DNA from: an uncultured Bacilli bacterium
GTDB lineage: Bacteria; Bacillota_I; Bacilli_A; RF39; UBA660
Reading direction: 5' to 3'
DNA length: 9,418 nt
Assembly: GCA_944363895.1 (NCBI GenBank)
Contig: CALVVP010000006.1
Coordinates: 1-9,418, forward strand
This document shows positions 1-5,173 of this stretch, piece by piece. Under the pieces are notes generated by a model that made no database searches, was not told the DNA's origin, and saw only the letters and a list, made by a program, of their open reading frames with translations. The stretch's first letter is position 1; each line of letters begins with the position of its first letter. The translations under genes were made by a program, and so were the position numbers.

Positions 1-52
1 AATGTGTTATCAAAAAATTATTTATTTTTACAAGACATTCCCTATATTGATG

Positions 53-168
53 TGTTAAAATATTGTTAGTGGTTGGTTCATATATCGATTATCTTTAATA
101 AAGTTGTAGATAACTTCCCCAATGGCATCAGGTTGATAATGATTCGACCTAGTAATAGTTCGTTTTTT
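53..168 (+). ncRNA. Candidate ~100-nt small RNA or leader RNA, copy 1
   Basis: An extended -10 box (TGTTAAAAT, 53-61) is followed by TAGT (67-70), a body and a hairpin with a GTAA loop (CGACCTA 145-151, TAGTTCG 156-162, one mismatch) that runs into TTTTTT (163-168). The body aligns by eye with a second copy at 2976-3092: in four blocks I count 38 identities in 50 columns, and 10 of the 12 differences are transitions. The element therefore looks like a self-contained transcript of about 100 nt. Within it, TTCGACC (143-149) could pair upstream with GGTTGA (131-136), or downstream with GGTCGAA (177-183). I do not recognise a known RNA family. The nearest downstream gene is the truncated YhcG-like gene at 314, which has its own promoter. 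The alternative is a DNA repeat or mobile-element remnant. Confidence 0.45.
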
Positions 169-184
169 AATTTTATGGTCGAAT
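142..184. repeat. 8-bp perfect inverted repeat overlapping copy 1 terminator
   Basis: ATTCGACC (142-149) and GGTCGAAT (177-184) are perfect inverted copies 27 bp apart. The left arm is shared with the terminator hairpin and with a possible upstream partner (AGGTTGA, 130-136), so mutually exclusive foldings are possible. There is no T tract after the right arm. The repeat may be chance or part of an attenuator-like switch. Confidence 0.35.
145..168 (+). terminator. Hairpin terminator of RNA-like element copy 1
   Basis: CGACCTA and TAGTTCG form a 7-position stem with one C-T mismatch around a GTAA tetraloop, followed by six T. The position matches the terminator of the second copy (3062-3089). 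Confidence 0.45.
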
Positions 185-226
185 AGATTGATAATGTATA
201 TTTAGAAATATAAACAAAAATAAAAA

Positions 227-255
227 TTATTAACTAACAAATTATATGGTAAAAT
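227..255 (+). promoter_or_regulatory. Probable promoter of the truncated YhcG-like gene
   Basis: An extended -10 (TGGTAAAAT, 247-255) lies 17 bp after a weak -35 (TTATTA, 227-232). The rest of 169-313 is AT-rich and I see no gene in it; it holds this promoter, a hairpin at 277-292 and the Shine-Dalgarno at 302-307. Confidence 0.4.
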
Positions 256-276
256 AATATTAAAGTTATGAGATTT

Positions 277-292
277 TTCAGATACGTCTGAA
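277..292 (+). promoter_or_regulatory. 5'-UTR hairpin before the YhcG-like gene
   Basis: TTCAGA and TCTGAA flank a TACG loop; beyond a T-T mismatch the stem can extend by several A-T pairs (274-295). It sits between the predicted start of transcription (about 262) and the Shine-Dalgarno (302-307), so it could affect translation or be an operator. A similar inverted repeat (TTCCAGAC/GTCTGGAA) lies in the same gene at 593-611. Confidence 0.35.
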
Positions 293-313
293 TAATTTTG
301 AAAGGAGCAATTT

Positions 314-637
314 ATGCTAGAAAAAAATAATATGCAAATGATTGAAGAGATTAAAGATATAATTATTAGTAGTAGAAATAAAATTGCTTATGAAATAAAT
401 AACACAATGTTATTAGCATATTGGAATGTTGGTAGAATTATTGTAGAAAATGAGCAAAATGGAAATATTAAAGCTGAATATGGTAAGCAAGTGATGAAAG
501 AATTATCTAAAGAATTAAGAAAAGTTTTAGGTTCTGGTTTCTCGGTCAGTAACTTATTTAATATGCGTAAGCTTTATGTTACTTATCCAAAATTCCAGAC
601 AGTGTCTGGAAAATTGAGCTGGTCACAATTTTTTTGA
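314..637 (+). pseudogene. Truncated DUF1016 (YhcG-like) N-terminal domain
   Basis: The 107-residue product reads like the start of DUF1016/YhcG proteins: a helical N-terminus, YWNVGRIIVENEQ (about 36-48), AEYGKQVM (54-61), an LSKELRKVLGSGFSVSNLFNMRKLY stretch (about 64-88) and QTVSGKLSWSQ (about 95-105). Full YhcG proteins are roughly three times longer and carry a C-terminal PDDEXK nuclease domain. Here the gene stops right after the LSW motif at a TGA in a run of T, and no nuclease motifs follow in any forward frame before the next gene. Removing one T from the run adds only about ten unconvincing residues. The start is supported by AAAGGAG at 301-307. This is the only TGA stop among the genes. 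I read it as a 3'-truncated relic, although a short expressed DNA-binding or dimerisation domain cannot be excluded. Confidence 0.75.
593..611. repeat. Perfect 8-bp inverted repeat inside the YhcG-like gene
   Basis: TTCCAGAC and GTCTGGAA are separated by 3 bp, within codons for the conserved QTVSGK segment and about 25 bp before the truncation. It may be a coding coincidence or a recombination or transcription-stopping site. Confidence 0.4.
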
Positions 638-715
638 TTATATTGTGTATTTTTTAGTAAATTCATAAATAATTACGATATTAGTAGAAAGATGAGAATC
701 AGAAAAGAATAAGTA
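637..715 (+). repeat. Possible decayed third copy of the RNA-like element
   Basis: After the truncated gene comes TATATTG...TTAGT...TTCATA (640-667), then TAGTAGA (682-688), then ATGnnAATCAGA (692-703) and GAATAA (707-712). These short blocks occur in the same order in the elements at 53-168 and 2976-3092, but with a gap where about ten bases are missing. In AT-rich DNA such matches can be chance, so this call is weak. No clear terminator is seen. Confidence 0.2.
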
Positions 716-732
716 ATAGATTGTTCGCACAG

Positions 733-761
733 TTGTCTAAAATTACTTTTTATGGTAGTAT
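733..761 (+). promoter_or_regulatory. Promoter of the transglutaminase-like pair
   Basis: TTGTCT (733-738) and TAGTAT (756-761) are separated by exactly 17 bp. The predicted start of transcription near 768 lies downstream of the upstream in-frame ATG at 752, which argues that translation begins at 794. Confidence 0.55.
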
Positions 762-793
762 ATACACCAATTCAAAAAGGAGAATATTTGAAT

Positions 794-1492
794 ATGGCAA
801 CTAAATTAGAAGAAATGAAATGGGAATTACATAAGAAAAAATATGATGAATTGTTTGACTATGGGGTAAAACATGGTCTAATCGCCGCTTATGACAAGGA
901 ACTAATAAAAAATTTAAGACATATTTATTGTGGTGGACTTCCAGCATCCATATTATTATTACATGGTAAATTAAGTAACGGTCATTGTTATGATAGAGGA
1001 GCACTAGTAACACTAGGATTTGGTGATGATGATTTTCAAGTTATTAATGCAGATATTGATAGTTTAGGTTTAAATCCGCAATATATTGATGAATATAGAA
1101 CTGGAAATGTAAATGAACATTTTGCGAATCATTGTTTTGCAGAAAGAAAATTAAAAGATGGTACAACGTTAGTCTATGATACTTCTGTCGGGTTAGTATT
1201 TGAAAAAAGTTTATATTATAAACTTGAAAATCCTAAAATTACAAAGATTAAAGATAAAAAAGCAATTCTAAGATTTTTATATTATGATTTTCAACAAGAT
1301 TCAGATATAGAAAGAGATAAATATGTTCTACCTTTGATTTTACCTAGCATAGAAAATTGCTTAGTACCAACACAACCTATTTATTTAAATCAACTAAAAC
1401 AAGAGTTTAAAATATTTAAGCAAGAAGTTGGTTATGATGAGGTATGTGAAGAAATACATGATGATATGAAGGTAAAAGGATTTTCGCATTAA
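794..1492 (+). CDS. Transglutaminase-like/papain-fold protein (232 aa)
   Basis: The start is ATG 794, preceded by AAAAGGAG (775-782); the in-frame ATG at 752 has no ribosome binding site and overlaps the -10 box. I do not recognise a named family. The pattern is that of a transglutaminase-like or papain-like cysteine enzyme: GHCYDRG with Cys65, NHCFAE with His113 (His109 is close by), and LVYDTSVG with Asp129, spaced as Cys, His-strand, Asp. The C-terminal third is helical and charged. There is no signal peptide or membrane segment, so it should be cytoplasmic. It is followed after 16 bp by a second gene with the same Cys-His-Asp layout, so the two are probably an operon and distant paralogues. 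Activity could be protease, transglutaminase, amidase or deamidase; the substrate is unknown. Confidence 0.6.
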   Translation: MATKLEEMKWELHKKKYDELFDYGVKHGLIAAYDKELIKNLRHIYCGGLPASILLLHGKLSNGHCYDRGALVTLGFGDDDFQVINADIDSLGLNPQYIDEYRTGNVNEHFANHCFAERKLKDGTTLVYDTSVGLVFEKSLYYKLENPKITKIKDKKAILRFLYYDFQQDSDIERDKYVLPLILPSIENCLVPTQPIYLNQLKQEFKIFKQEVGYDEVCEEIHDDMKVKGFSH

Positions 1493-1508
1493 AAAGGGGG
1501 AAAATAAA

Positions 1509-2120
1509 ATGTTAGGAATTAATGAAATATTAAGTAAATTTATTTTAAAAAAAGAATTAACGGAACAAGAAAAATTTAAAATATTACGCTCTAAAAGAAT
1601 TGATACAAAAGTTGTAGAATATTTAATGAGTAAATTAAATCATTTACATATTGAAGTGCTAGGTGAATATGAAGGCTCTTTGTTTGAATTAATGTCAGTA
1701 GGAGAACTTGAAGGATGGTGTTGGCAAACAACAGAATCTGCGATCGTATTTTTAAATGATGATGATTATATTGAGAGAGGGAATTTAAGATTTGATGAAA
1801 GAACACCAGAATATTATCATTCATGGATATGTTTTAAATTTGAAGGTACAGAATATGTTTTGGATCCTTGTTTAAGTTTATTATGTAAAAAGAGTGATTA
1901 TTTAGAAATATTTGAAATTGACGTAAAAGGGAAGGTAAGTGCAAAAGCAGTAAGAGAAGAACTAATTAGACAAGTTACTGCACCTAAAAAGAAAGAAGTT
2001 ATCGTTCATGGACCAGAAGATGTGAATACTCCATTATATAGAAATGGTGCAGGTTATAAAACAAAAATTGATAAAGGAAAAATCAAAAAATTAACGGTTC
2101 ATTATTACTCAGAGGGTTAG
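1509..2120 (+). CDS. Second transglutaminase-like protein (203 aa)
   Basis: The start has a strong AAAAAGGGGG site (1492-1501) just upstream. The N-terminal 60 residues are helical and charged. Then come GWCWQTT (Cys71), HSWICFKFEG (His104) and TEYVLDPCLS (Asp119), a typical transglutaminase-like order in which the His strand, an [ED]G turn and a V-x-D-P strand follow the nucleophile. A basic tail ends in NGAGYKTKI and LTVHYY, which may be a small beta module. Overall sequence identity to the preceding protein is low, but the positions of Cys, His, EGT/DGT, Asp and a following K-S-x-Y are parallel. It is cytoplasmic by sequence. It ends 16 bp before a bidirectional terminator. The family is unrecognised; the enzymatic role is inferred only from the triad. 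Confidence 0.6.
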   Translation: MLGINEILSKFILKKELTEQEKFKILRSKRIDTKVVEYLMSKLNHLHIEVLGEYEGSLFELMSVGELEGWCWQTTESAIVFLNDDDYIERGNLRFDERTPEYYHSWICFKFEGTEYVLDPCLSLLCKKSDYLEIFEIDVKGKVSAKAVREELIRQVTAPKKKEVIVHGPEDVNTPLYRNGAGYKTKIDKGKIKKLTVHYYSEG

Positions 2121-2135
2121 TATTAAGAGATTGTG

Positions 2136-2174
2136 AAAAAAAGGATATCAAAAGTTGAACCTTGATATCTTTTT
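2136..2174. terminator. Bidirectional terminator between convergent genes
   Basis: GATATCAA (2144-2151) and TTGATATC (2162-2169) form an 8-bp stem flanked by an A tract on the left and a T tract on the right. It can stop the transglutaminase-like operon from the left and the - strand gene from the right. Confidence 0.8.
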
Positions 2175-2274
2175 CTATACTCTCAAATAAATATAAGATT
2201 AATTTCAATTAGCTTTATATGTGTTTTGAAAGAAGTTGATTTAACTCTTTTTGAGCATATTTTTTAGTCATTTA

Positions 2275-2880
2275 TTACATTTTCTTTACTTTTTTTAACA
2301 GTTGTCCTTTTGTGCTTTCTAATTCTTTTTTCGGACTATAGCTAATTACGAATTTAGTTGAGGTGTTATCTCCATAAAGGGAAGGGGTGTATCTATCTAC
2401 TGTAGTATCTATTTCATATTTAATGTTATATTTATCAAATTCTTCTAATAATTTTGCTAAACTTAAATAAAGATAACCATATTTATAAATTGTTTCTGTT
2501 TGAGCAAATCCAACAAAAAAATCTCTTTCCTCGGTACCTTTAACATATCTATACACCGCAACTATTCTTTCTTTATTATTTATTATAAAATCAGTAGTAT
2601 TTCCCATATCATTTGGCAAATCGTTAAAACCACCACAGAAGATTAAGTTAAAACTTAAATAACTTTTTGCCTCTTCATTCTTATAATTAGCATTTGAAAT
2701 TAAATTAACAATTTCTTTTTCTGCAAATTTCGAAGTATTATCATCCATACTTTCATATAATTCTAATGTTTCATAATCTTTCACTAATGTTGCCCCACCT
2801 CGAATCATTCTTGGTGAAATGAGTAAATAATTTTTTTCTTTACTTTCTTCTATAAATTTCGTTTTTTCTTCTAAAGTCAT
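2275..2880 (-). CDS. Unrecognised cytoplasmic protein (201 aa)
   Basis: ATG at 2880-2878 is preceded by GGAGG with 7-nt spacing, and a -10/-35 pair lies upstream, so the gene is likely expressed. I do not recognise the family. The protein starts with a charged helix, has a mixed alpha/beta middle with hydrophobic strands (about 76-85 SFNLIFCGGF, 106-112 RIVAVYR, 122-127 FFVGFA), then a helix (about 136-149) and a lysine-rich tail. There is no signal peptide, membrane segment or obvious catalytic motif. It stands alone, opposite in direction to its neighbours in the accessory segment. Two consecutive TAA codons end it; an in-frame stretch of 18 codons beginning with ATG follows at 2271-2215. 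Confidence 0.65.
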   Translation of the reverse strand: MTLEEKTKFIEESKEKNYLLISPRMIRGGATLVKDYETLELYESMDDNTSKFAEKEIVNLISNANYKNEEAKSYLSFNLIFCGGFNDLPNDMGNTTDFIINNKERIVAVYRYVKGTEERDFFVGFAQTETIYKYGYLYLSLAKLLEEFDKYNIKYEIDTTVDRYTPSLYGDNTSTKFVISYSPKKELESTKGQLLKKVKKM

Positions 2881-2905
2881 ATTTAAACCTCCAAAATCTA
2901 AAAAT

Positions 2906-2935
2906 ATTATATCATTAATTTAGAATATATTTGAA
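2906..2935 (-). promoter_or_regulatory. Promoter of the 201-aa gene
   Basis: On the - strand TTCAAA (2935-2930) is followed after 18 bp by a perfect TATAAT (2911-2906), with start of transcription near 2899 and a GGAGG site just after it. Confidence 0.55.
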
Positions 2936-2953
2936 TAAAATGTTGAAATTATA

Positions 2954-3092
2954 TTGAATGTGATTAATTTGGCGATAAAATAATAGTAATGATTGATTCT
3001 TACATCAAACCTTTCGGTAAAAACTGTAGAGATAATTTTCTTAATGGTAATCAGATTGAATAAAACTCGAGCTTTATGTTTCGAGTTTTAAT
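2954..3092 (+). ncRNA. Candidate ~100-nt small RNA or leader RNA, copy 2
   Basis: TTGAAT (2954-2959), a 16-bp spacer and TAAAAT (2976-2981) form a promoter. TAGT (2984-2987) begins the part shared with copy 1, including GATTGATTC (2991-2999), TGTAGA (3025-3030), TAATTTTCTTAATGG (3033-3047) and ATCAGATTGA (3050-3059). A 9-bp hairpin with T-rich tail closes it (3062-3092). Both copies keep the order -10 box, TAGT, body, terminator. The next gene downstream has its own extended -10 box after the terminator, which favours a separate small RNA over a riboswitch. TGATT (2990-2994) can pair with AATCA (3049-3053), and copy 1 keeps most of that pairing through a G-T pair. The family is not recognised. 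Confidence 0.5.
3062..3092 (+). terminator. Hairpin terminator of RNA-like element copy 2
   Basis: AAAACTCGA (3062-3070) pairs perfectly with TCGAGTTTT (3081-3089) around a 10-nt loop; the tail is T-rich but not a pure T run. Confidence 0.6.
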
Positions 3093-3106
3093 ATTATATT
3101 TAATTA

Positions 3107-3115
3107 TGTTATAAT
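3107..3115 (+). promoter_or_regulatory. Extended -10 promoter of the 126-aa gene and GNAT gene
   Basis: TGTTATAAT is a perfect extended -10. The -35 region (TTTTAA, 3086-3091, 18-bp spacing) is weak and overlaps the preceding terminator. It leaves a leader of about 75 nt before the gene at 3198. Confidence 0.55.
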
Positions 3116-3197
3116 TTATATAGTTTAAAATTAATAATGTTTAATTGAAAAAATATTTTATACATGAATAGATATATGTTTGAGAGGAGAAGTAGAT

Positions 3198-3578
3198 ATG
3201 ATTTTAATAACGAAAGATAATTTAGAATCTTTTATTCAGCATTATCAAGGGTTTCATGATAGTTGGTTCTCAAATATCAATTATAATATTAAAGAAGCCA
3301 AAATAGAAGTTTTAGTGGATGTTTTTTGGTCGGGAGAACCTACGTTAAAAGAGGATGGAACTTATGAAACGAATAAAGTAAAAGTGAAAATGAATTTAAA
3401 TGGAGTAGAGCAATGTAATATTAAAGAACTATTTTCATGGGATTCTATTAATGATGTTTTTATAAAGTATATAACGATAAAAGATAAAGAATTTATTTGT
3501 TTTGCAAGTGAAGAAGAAGATCCATCTTTCTATGTTGTATGTGATTCTATAGAATATGAAGAGCTTGCGCTTTCTTAA
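3198..3578 (+). CDS. Small immunity-protein-like protein (126 aa)
   Basis: I start it at ATG 3198, after GAGAGGAG (3182-3189); an in-frame TTG at 3180 precedes this site and is unlikely. The protein is a small acidic, beta-rich cytoplasmic protein. It carries QGFHDSWFSNINYN (about residues 17-30), which recalls the HDS-type motif at the start of several bacterial immunity-like families; I cannot name one securely. Later come an FWSGEPT segment (about 43-49), alternating charged strands and an acidic end (EEEDPSFYVV). No toxin gene is visible next to it; the partner downstream is a GNAT gene, 27 bp away, probably co-transcribed. Function is not established. Confidence 0.6.
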   Translation: MILITKDNLESFIQHYQGFHDSWFSNINYNIKEAKIEVLVDVFWSGEPTLKEDGTYETNKVKVKMNLNGVEQCNIKELFSWDSINDVFIKYITIKDKEFICFASEEEDPSFYVVCDSIEYEELALS

Positions 3579-3605
3579 TAAATTGTATAGTTGGGAGAGG
3601 TTTAC

Positions 3606-4148
3606 ATGAAAGAAGATAAGTTTAAAGAATTAGAGACCGAACGATTACTTCTTAGAAAAATAAATGATAAAGATGCTAGAATGTTATTTGATAATATTTA
3701 TAATAATTTTGATTGGTATAAATTTTATTACCAATTACCATTTCATAGTTTTGAAGAGTATCAACAATTAGTGTTCAACTACAAGAATTGGTATGCGAAT
3801 GGAAATCATTTTAGATGGGGAATTGTCGAAAAATCAAGTGGTGAAATGATTGGTTTGATCCAAATTCACAGTAAAGACGAACTAAATAATAATTGCAAAA
3901 TTGGATACATTATTAGTTATCAATATAATAAAAAAGAATATGCAAGAGAAGCTGTAAAAGAAATGATTCATTTTGCTTTTAATGTTATAGGGTATCACAG
4001 GATAGATGCAGAAATTGTAGAAGAAAATGTAGATTCTATAAAACTAGCAGAAAGTTTGGGAATGCACCTCGAGTCTACAAAACAAGAAAGTTATAAAATA
4101 GAAAATCAATATTATAATCAAAAAGTATATACGTTGTTAAAAAAATAA
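3606..4148 (+). CDS. GNAT N-acetyltransferase, RimJ/RimL type
   Basis: The start is ATG 3606, with GGGAGAGG (3593-3600) just before it; an in-frame TTG at 3591 lies upstream of that site. The 180-residue product has the RimJ/RimL layout: ETERLLLRKINDKDA near the N-terminus (about 10-24), a WGIVEKSSGEMIGLIQI strand pair (about 73-89), GYIISYQYNKKEYAREAVKEMI (about 101-122) and a conserved HRIDAEIVEENVDSIKLAESLGM end (about 133-155). It should transfer acetyl from acetyl-CoA to an amino group of a protein or small molecule in the cytoplasm. The usual glycine of the acetyl-CoA loop (GYAxEA) is glutamate here (EYAREA). The specific substrate cannot be told. Confidence 0.85.
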   Translation: MKEDKFKELETERLLLRKINDKDARMLFDNIYNNFDWYKFYYQLPFHSFEEYQQLVFNYKNWYANGNHFRWGIVEKSSGEMIGLIQIHSKDELNNNCKIGYIISYQYNKKEYAREAVKEMIHFAFNVIGYHRIDAEIVEENVDSIKLAESLGMHLESTKQESYKIENQYYNQKVYTLLKK

Positions 4149-4174
4149 CCTAGTTATAAATAGGTTATTCTTTT
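4141..4174 (+). terminator. Terminator after the GNAT gene
   Basis: AATAACCTA (4144-4152) and TAGGTTATT (4161-4169) form a perfect 9-bp stem followed by CTTTT; the gene's TAA stop is inside the stem. The rest of the gap to 4433 shows no gene: only AT-rich DNA, an 8-bp inverted repeat (4227-4234/4255-4262) and promoter elements. Confidence 0.8.
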
Positions 4175-4338
4175 AAATTTTCTCTTCTCGCTGAAAAAAG
4201 AATATTTACTAGTGATTTCGTTTTTATTTTTCTCAATTAATTAGTATATAAGGAGAGAAAAAGATCGTTTTTAGAAATTATTTTTAGTTTTTATTGTGGA
4301 CTCATTTTTGTGGGAGTTTAATAAAATAACTAAGTATA

Positions 4339-4347
4339 TGTTATAAT
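4339..4347 (+). promoter_or_regulatory. Extended -10 promoter of the murI operon
   Basis: TGTTATAAT at 4339-4347 gives a leader of about 80 nt. A second candidate, TTTACA (4388-4393) with TATAAA (4412-4417) at 18 bp, would start transcription on top of the ribosome binding site, so I prefer the first. Confidence 0.5.
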
Positions 4348-4433
4348 AAATAAACACATGAATTATTATATTGATAATGTAATTAGTTTTACATAAAACT
4401 TTTCACATTACTATAAATTATAAGAGGTGAAGT

Positions 4434-5162
4434 ATGAAAATTGGTGTCTTTGATTCTGGATTAGGGGGGTTAACTGTTTTAAAAGAATTAATAAGTGAGT
4501 ACCCTAATAATGAATATATATATTTTGGTGATACAATTAATTTACCATATGGGAATAAAAGTAAGAAACAATTGTTAACATTTGTTGATAAGATTATTAA
4601 ATTTTTTAAAGATGAAGAAGTAGACTTAATCATTGTTGCATGTGGTACTAGTAGTTCGAATATTTATTTTGATATTAAAGATAAATACCACGTTCCTATT
4701 ATAGATATTTTGAGTCCAACAATTAATTATCTTTTAAGTTGTAATAATAAAAAAATAGGGGTAATGGGAACCGAGATGTTAATAAAAAGTAAGTATTTTG
4801 ATAAATATTTAAAAAATAAAGAAGTTGTTAGTGTTAAAGCACCTAAATTAGTACCTTTAATAGAAAAAGGTGAAATTAATTCTTTAGAAATGCAAACAAC
4901 TTTAAAAGAATATTTAAAAGTTTTTGATGAAAATATGATTTTAGTATTAGGATGTACTCATTATCCTTTGTTAGCTGAAAAAATATTAAAGATAAAAAAA
5001 TTAAAGTTAATTGATATGGGAAAAGTGTTAAGTAAGCATATTAATTTAACTAATAAAGGACAGTTTAAAATAAAACTTTATTTTAGTAAAGTGGATGCAA
5101 CGCTTTTAAAAAACGTTAAACAAATTTTTAATGATTGTAAATTATATGAGAAAAAGTTGTAA
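4434..5162 (+). CDS. murI: Glutamate racemase
   Basis: This enzyme interconverts L- and D-glutamate in the cytoplasm and supplies D-glutamate for peptidoglycan. The 242-residue protein is slightly short for the family (usually about 260-270). It shows FDSGLGGLTV (6-15), LPYGNKS (37-43), the first catalytic Cys70 in VACGTSS, GTEMLIKS (112-119) and the second catalytic Cys174 in GCTHYPLL. The first loop is normally ACNT; here the substrate-contacting Asn is Gly71, an unusual feature that may be a clade variant. The start follows AGAGGTGA (4423-4430). It leads an operon with mutM, whose ribosome binding site overlaps the murI stop. The presence of murI shows the host makes a cell wall. Confidence 0.95.
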   Translation: MKIGVFDSGLGGLTVLKELISEYPNNEYIYFGDTINLPYGNKSKKQLLTFVDKIIKFFKDEEVDLIIVACGTSSSNIYFDIKDKYHVPIIDILSPTINYLLSCNNKKIGVMGTEMLIKSKYFDKYLKNKEVVSVKAPKLVPLIEKGEINSLEMQTTLKEYLKVFDENMILVLGCTHYPLLAEKILKIKKLKLIDMGKVLSKHINLTNKGQFKIKLYFSKVDATLLKNVKQIFNDCKLYEKKL

Positions 5163-5173
5163 GGTGGTGAAGT

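Noticed and set aside
1..69. Open frame of 22 codons from the left edge to a TAG, possibly the end of an upstream gene
   Set aside because: Too short to separate from chance in AT-rich DNA, no recognisable motif, and its end overlaps the -10 box of the RNA-like element.
70..187. Open + strand frame across copy 1 of the RNA-like element
   Set aside because: No start with a ribosome binding site, and the second copy shows changes and gaps that break the frame, so conservation is not protein-like.
635..712. TGA read as Trp would extend the YhcG-like frame by 25 codons
   Set aside because: Trp codons checked in the intact genes are TGG, and the added residues do not resemble the next part of DUF1016 proteins.
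752..793. Upstream start adding 14 residues to the first transglutaminase-like protein
   Set aside because: No ribosome binding site, and the ATG lies between the -35 and -10 boxes; ATG 794 has a proper site.
801..1013. - strand open frame inside the first transglutaminase-like gene
   Set aside because: Antisense shadow of the coding frame, with no ribosome binding site or family signal.
1591..1824. - strand open frame inside the second transglutaminase-like gene
   Set aside because: Antisense shadow with low-complexity composition.
3164..3220. Short leader peptide (18 codons) overlapping the start of the 126-aa gene
   Set aside because: No ribosome binding site before it and no attenuator-like codon run.
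4227..4262. Inverted repeat hiding an AAGGAGAG ribosome-binding-like sequence
   Set aside because: No start codon or open frame follows it, and the arms are simple T/C and A/G runs.
4418..4633. - strand open frame over the start of murI
   Set aside because: Antisense shadow of a well-supported gene.
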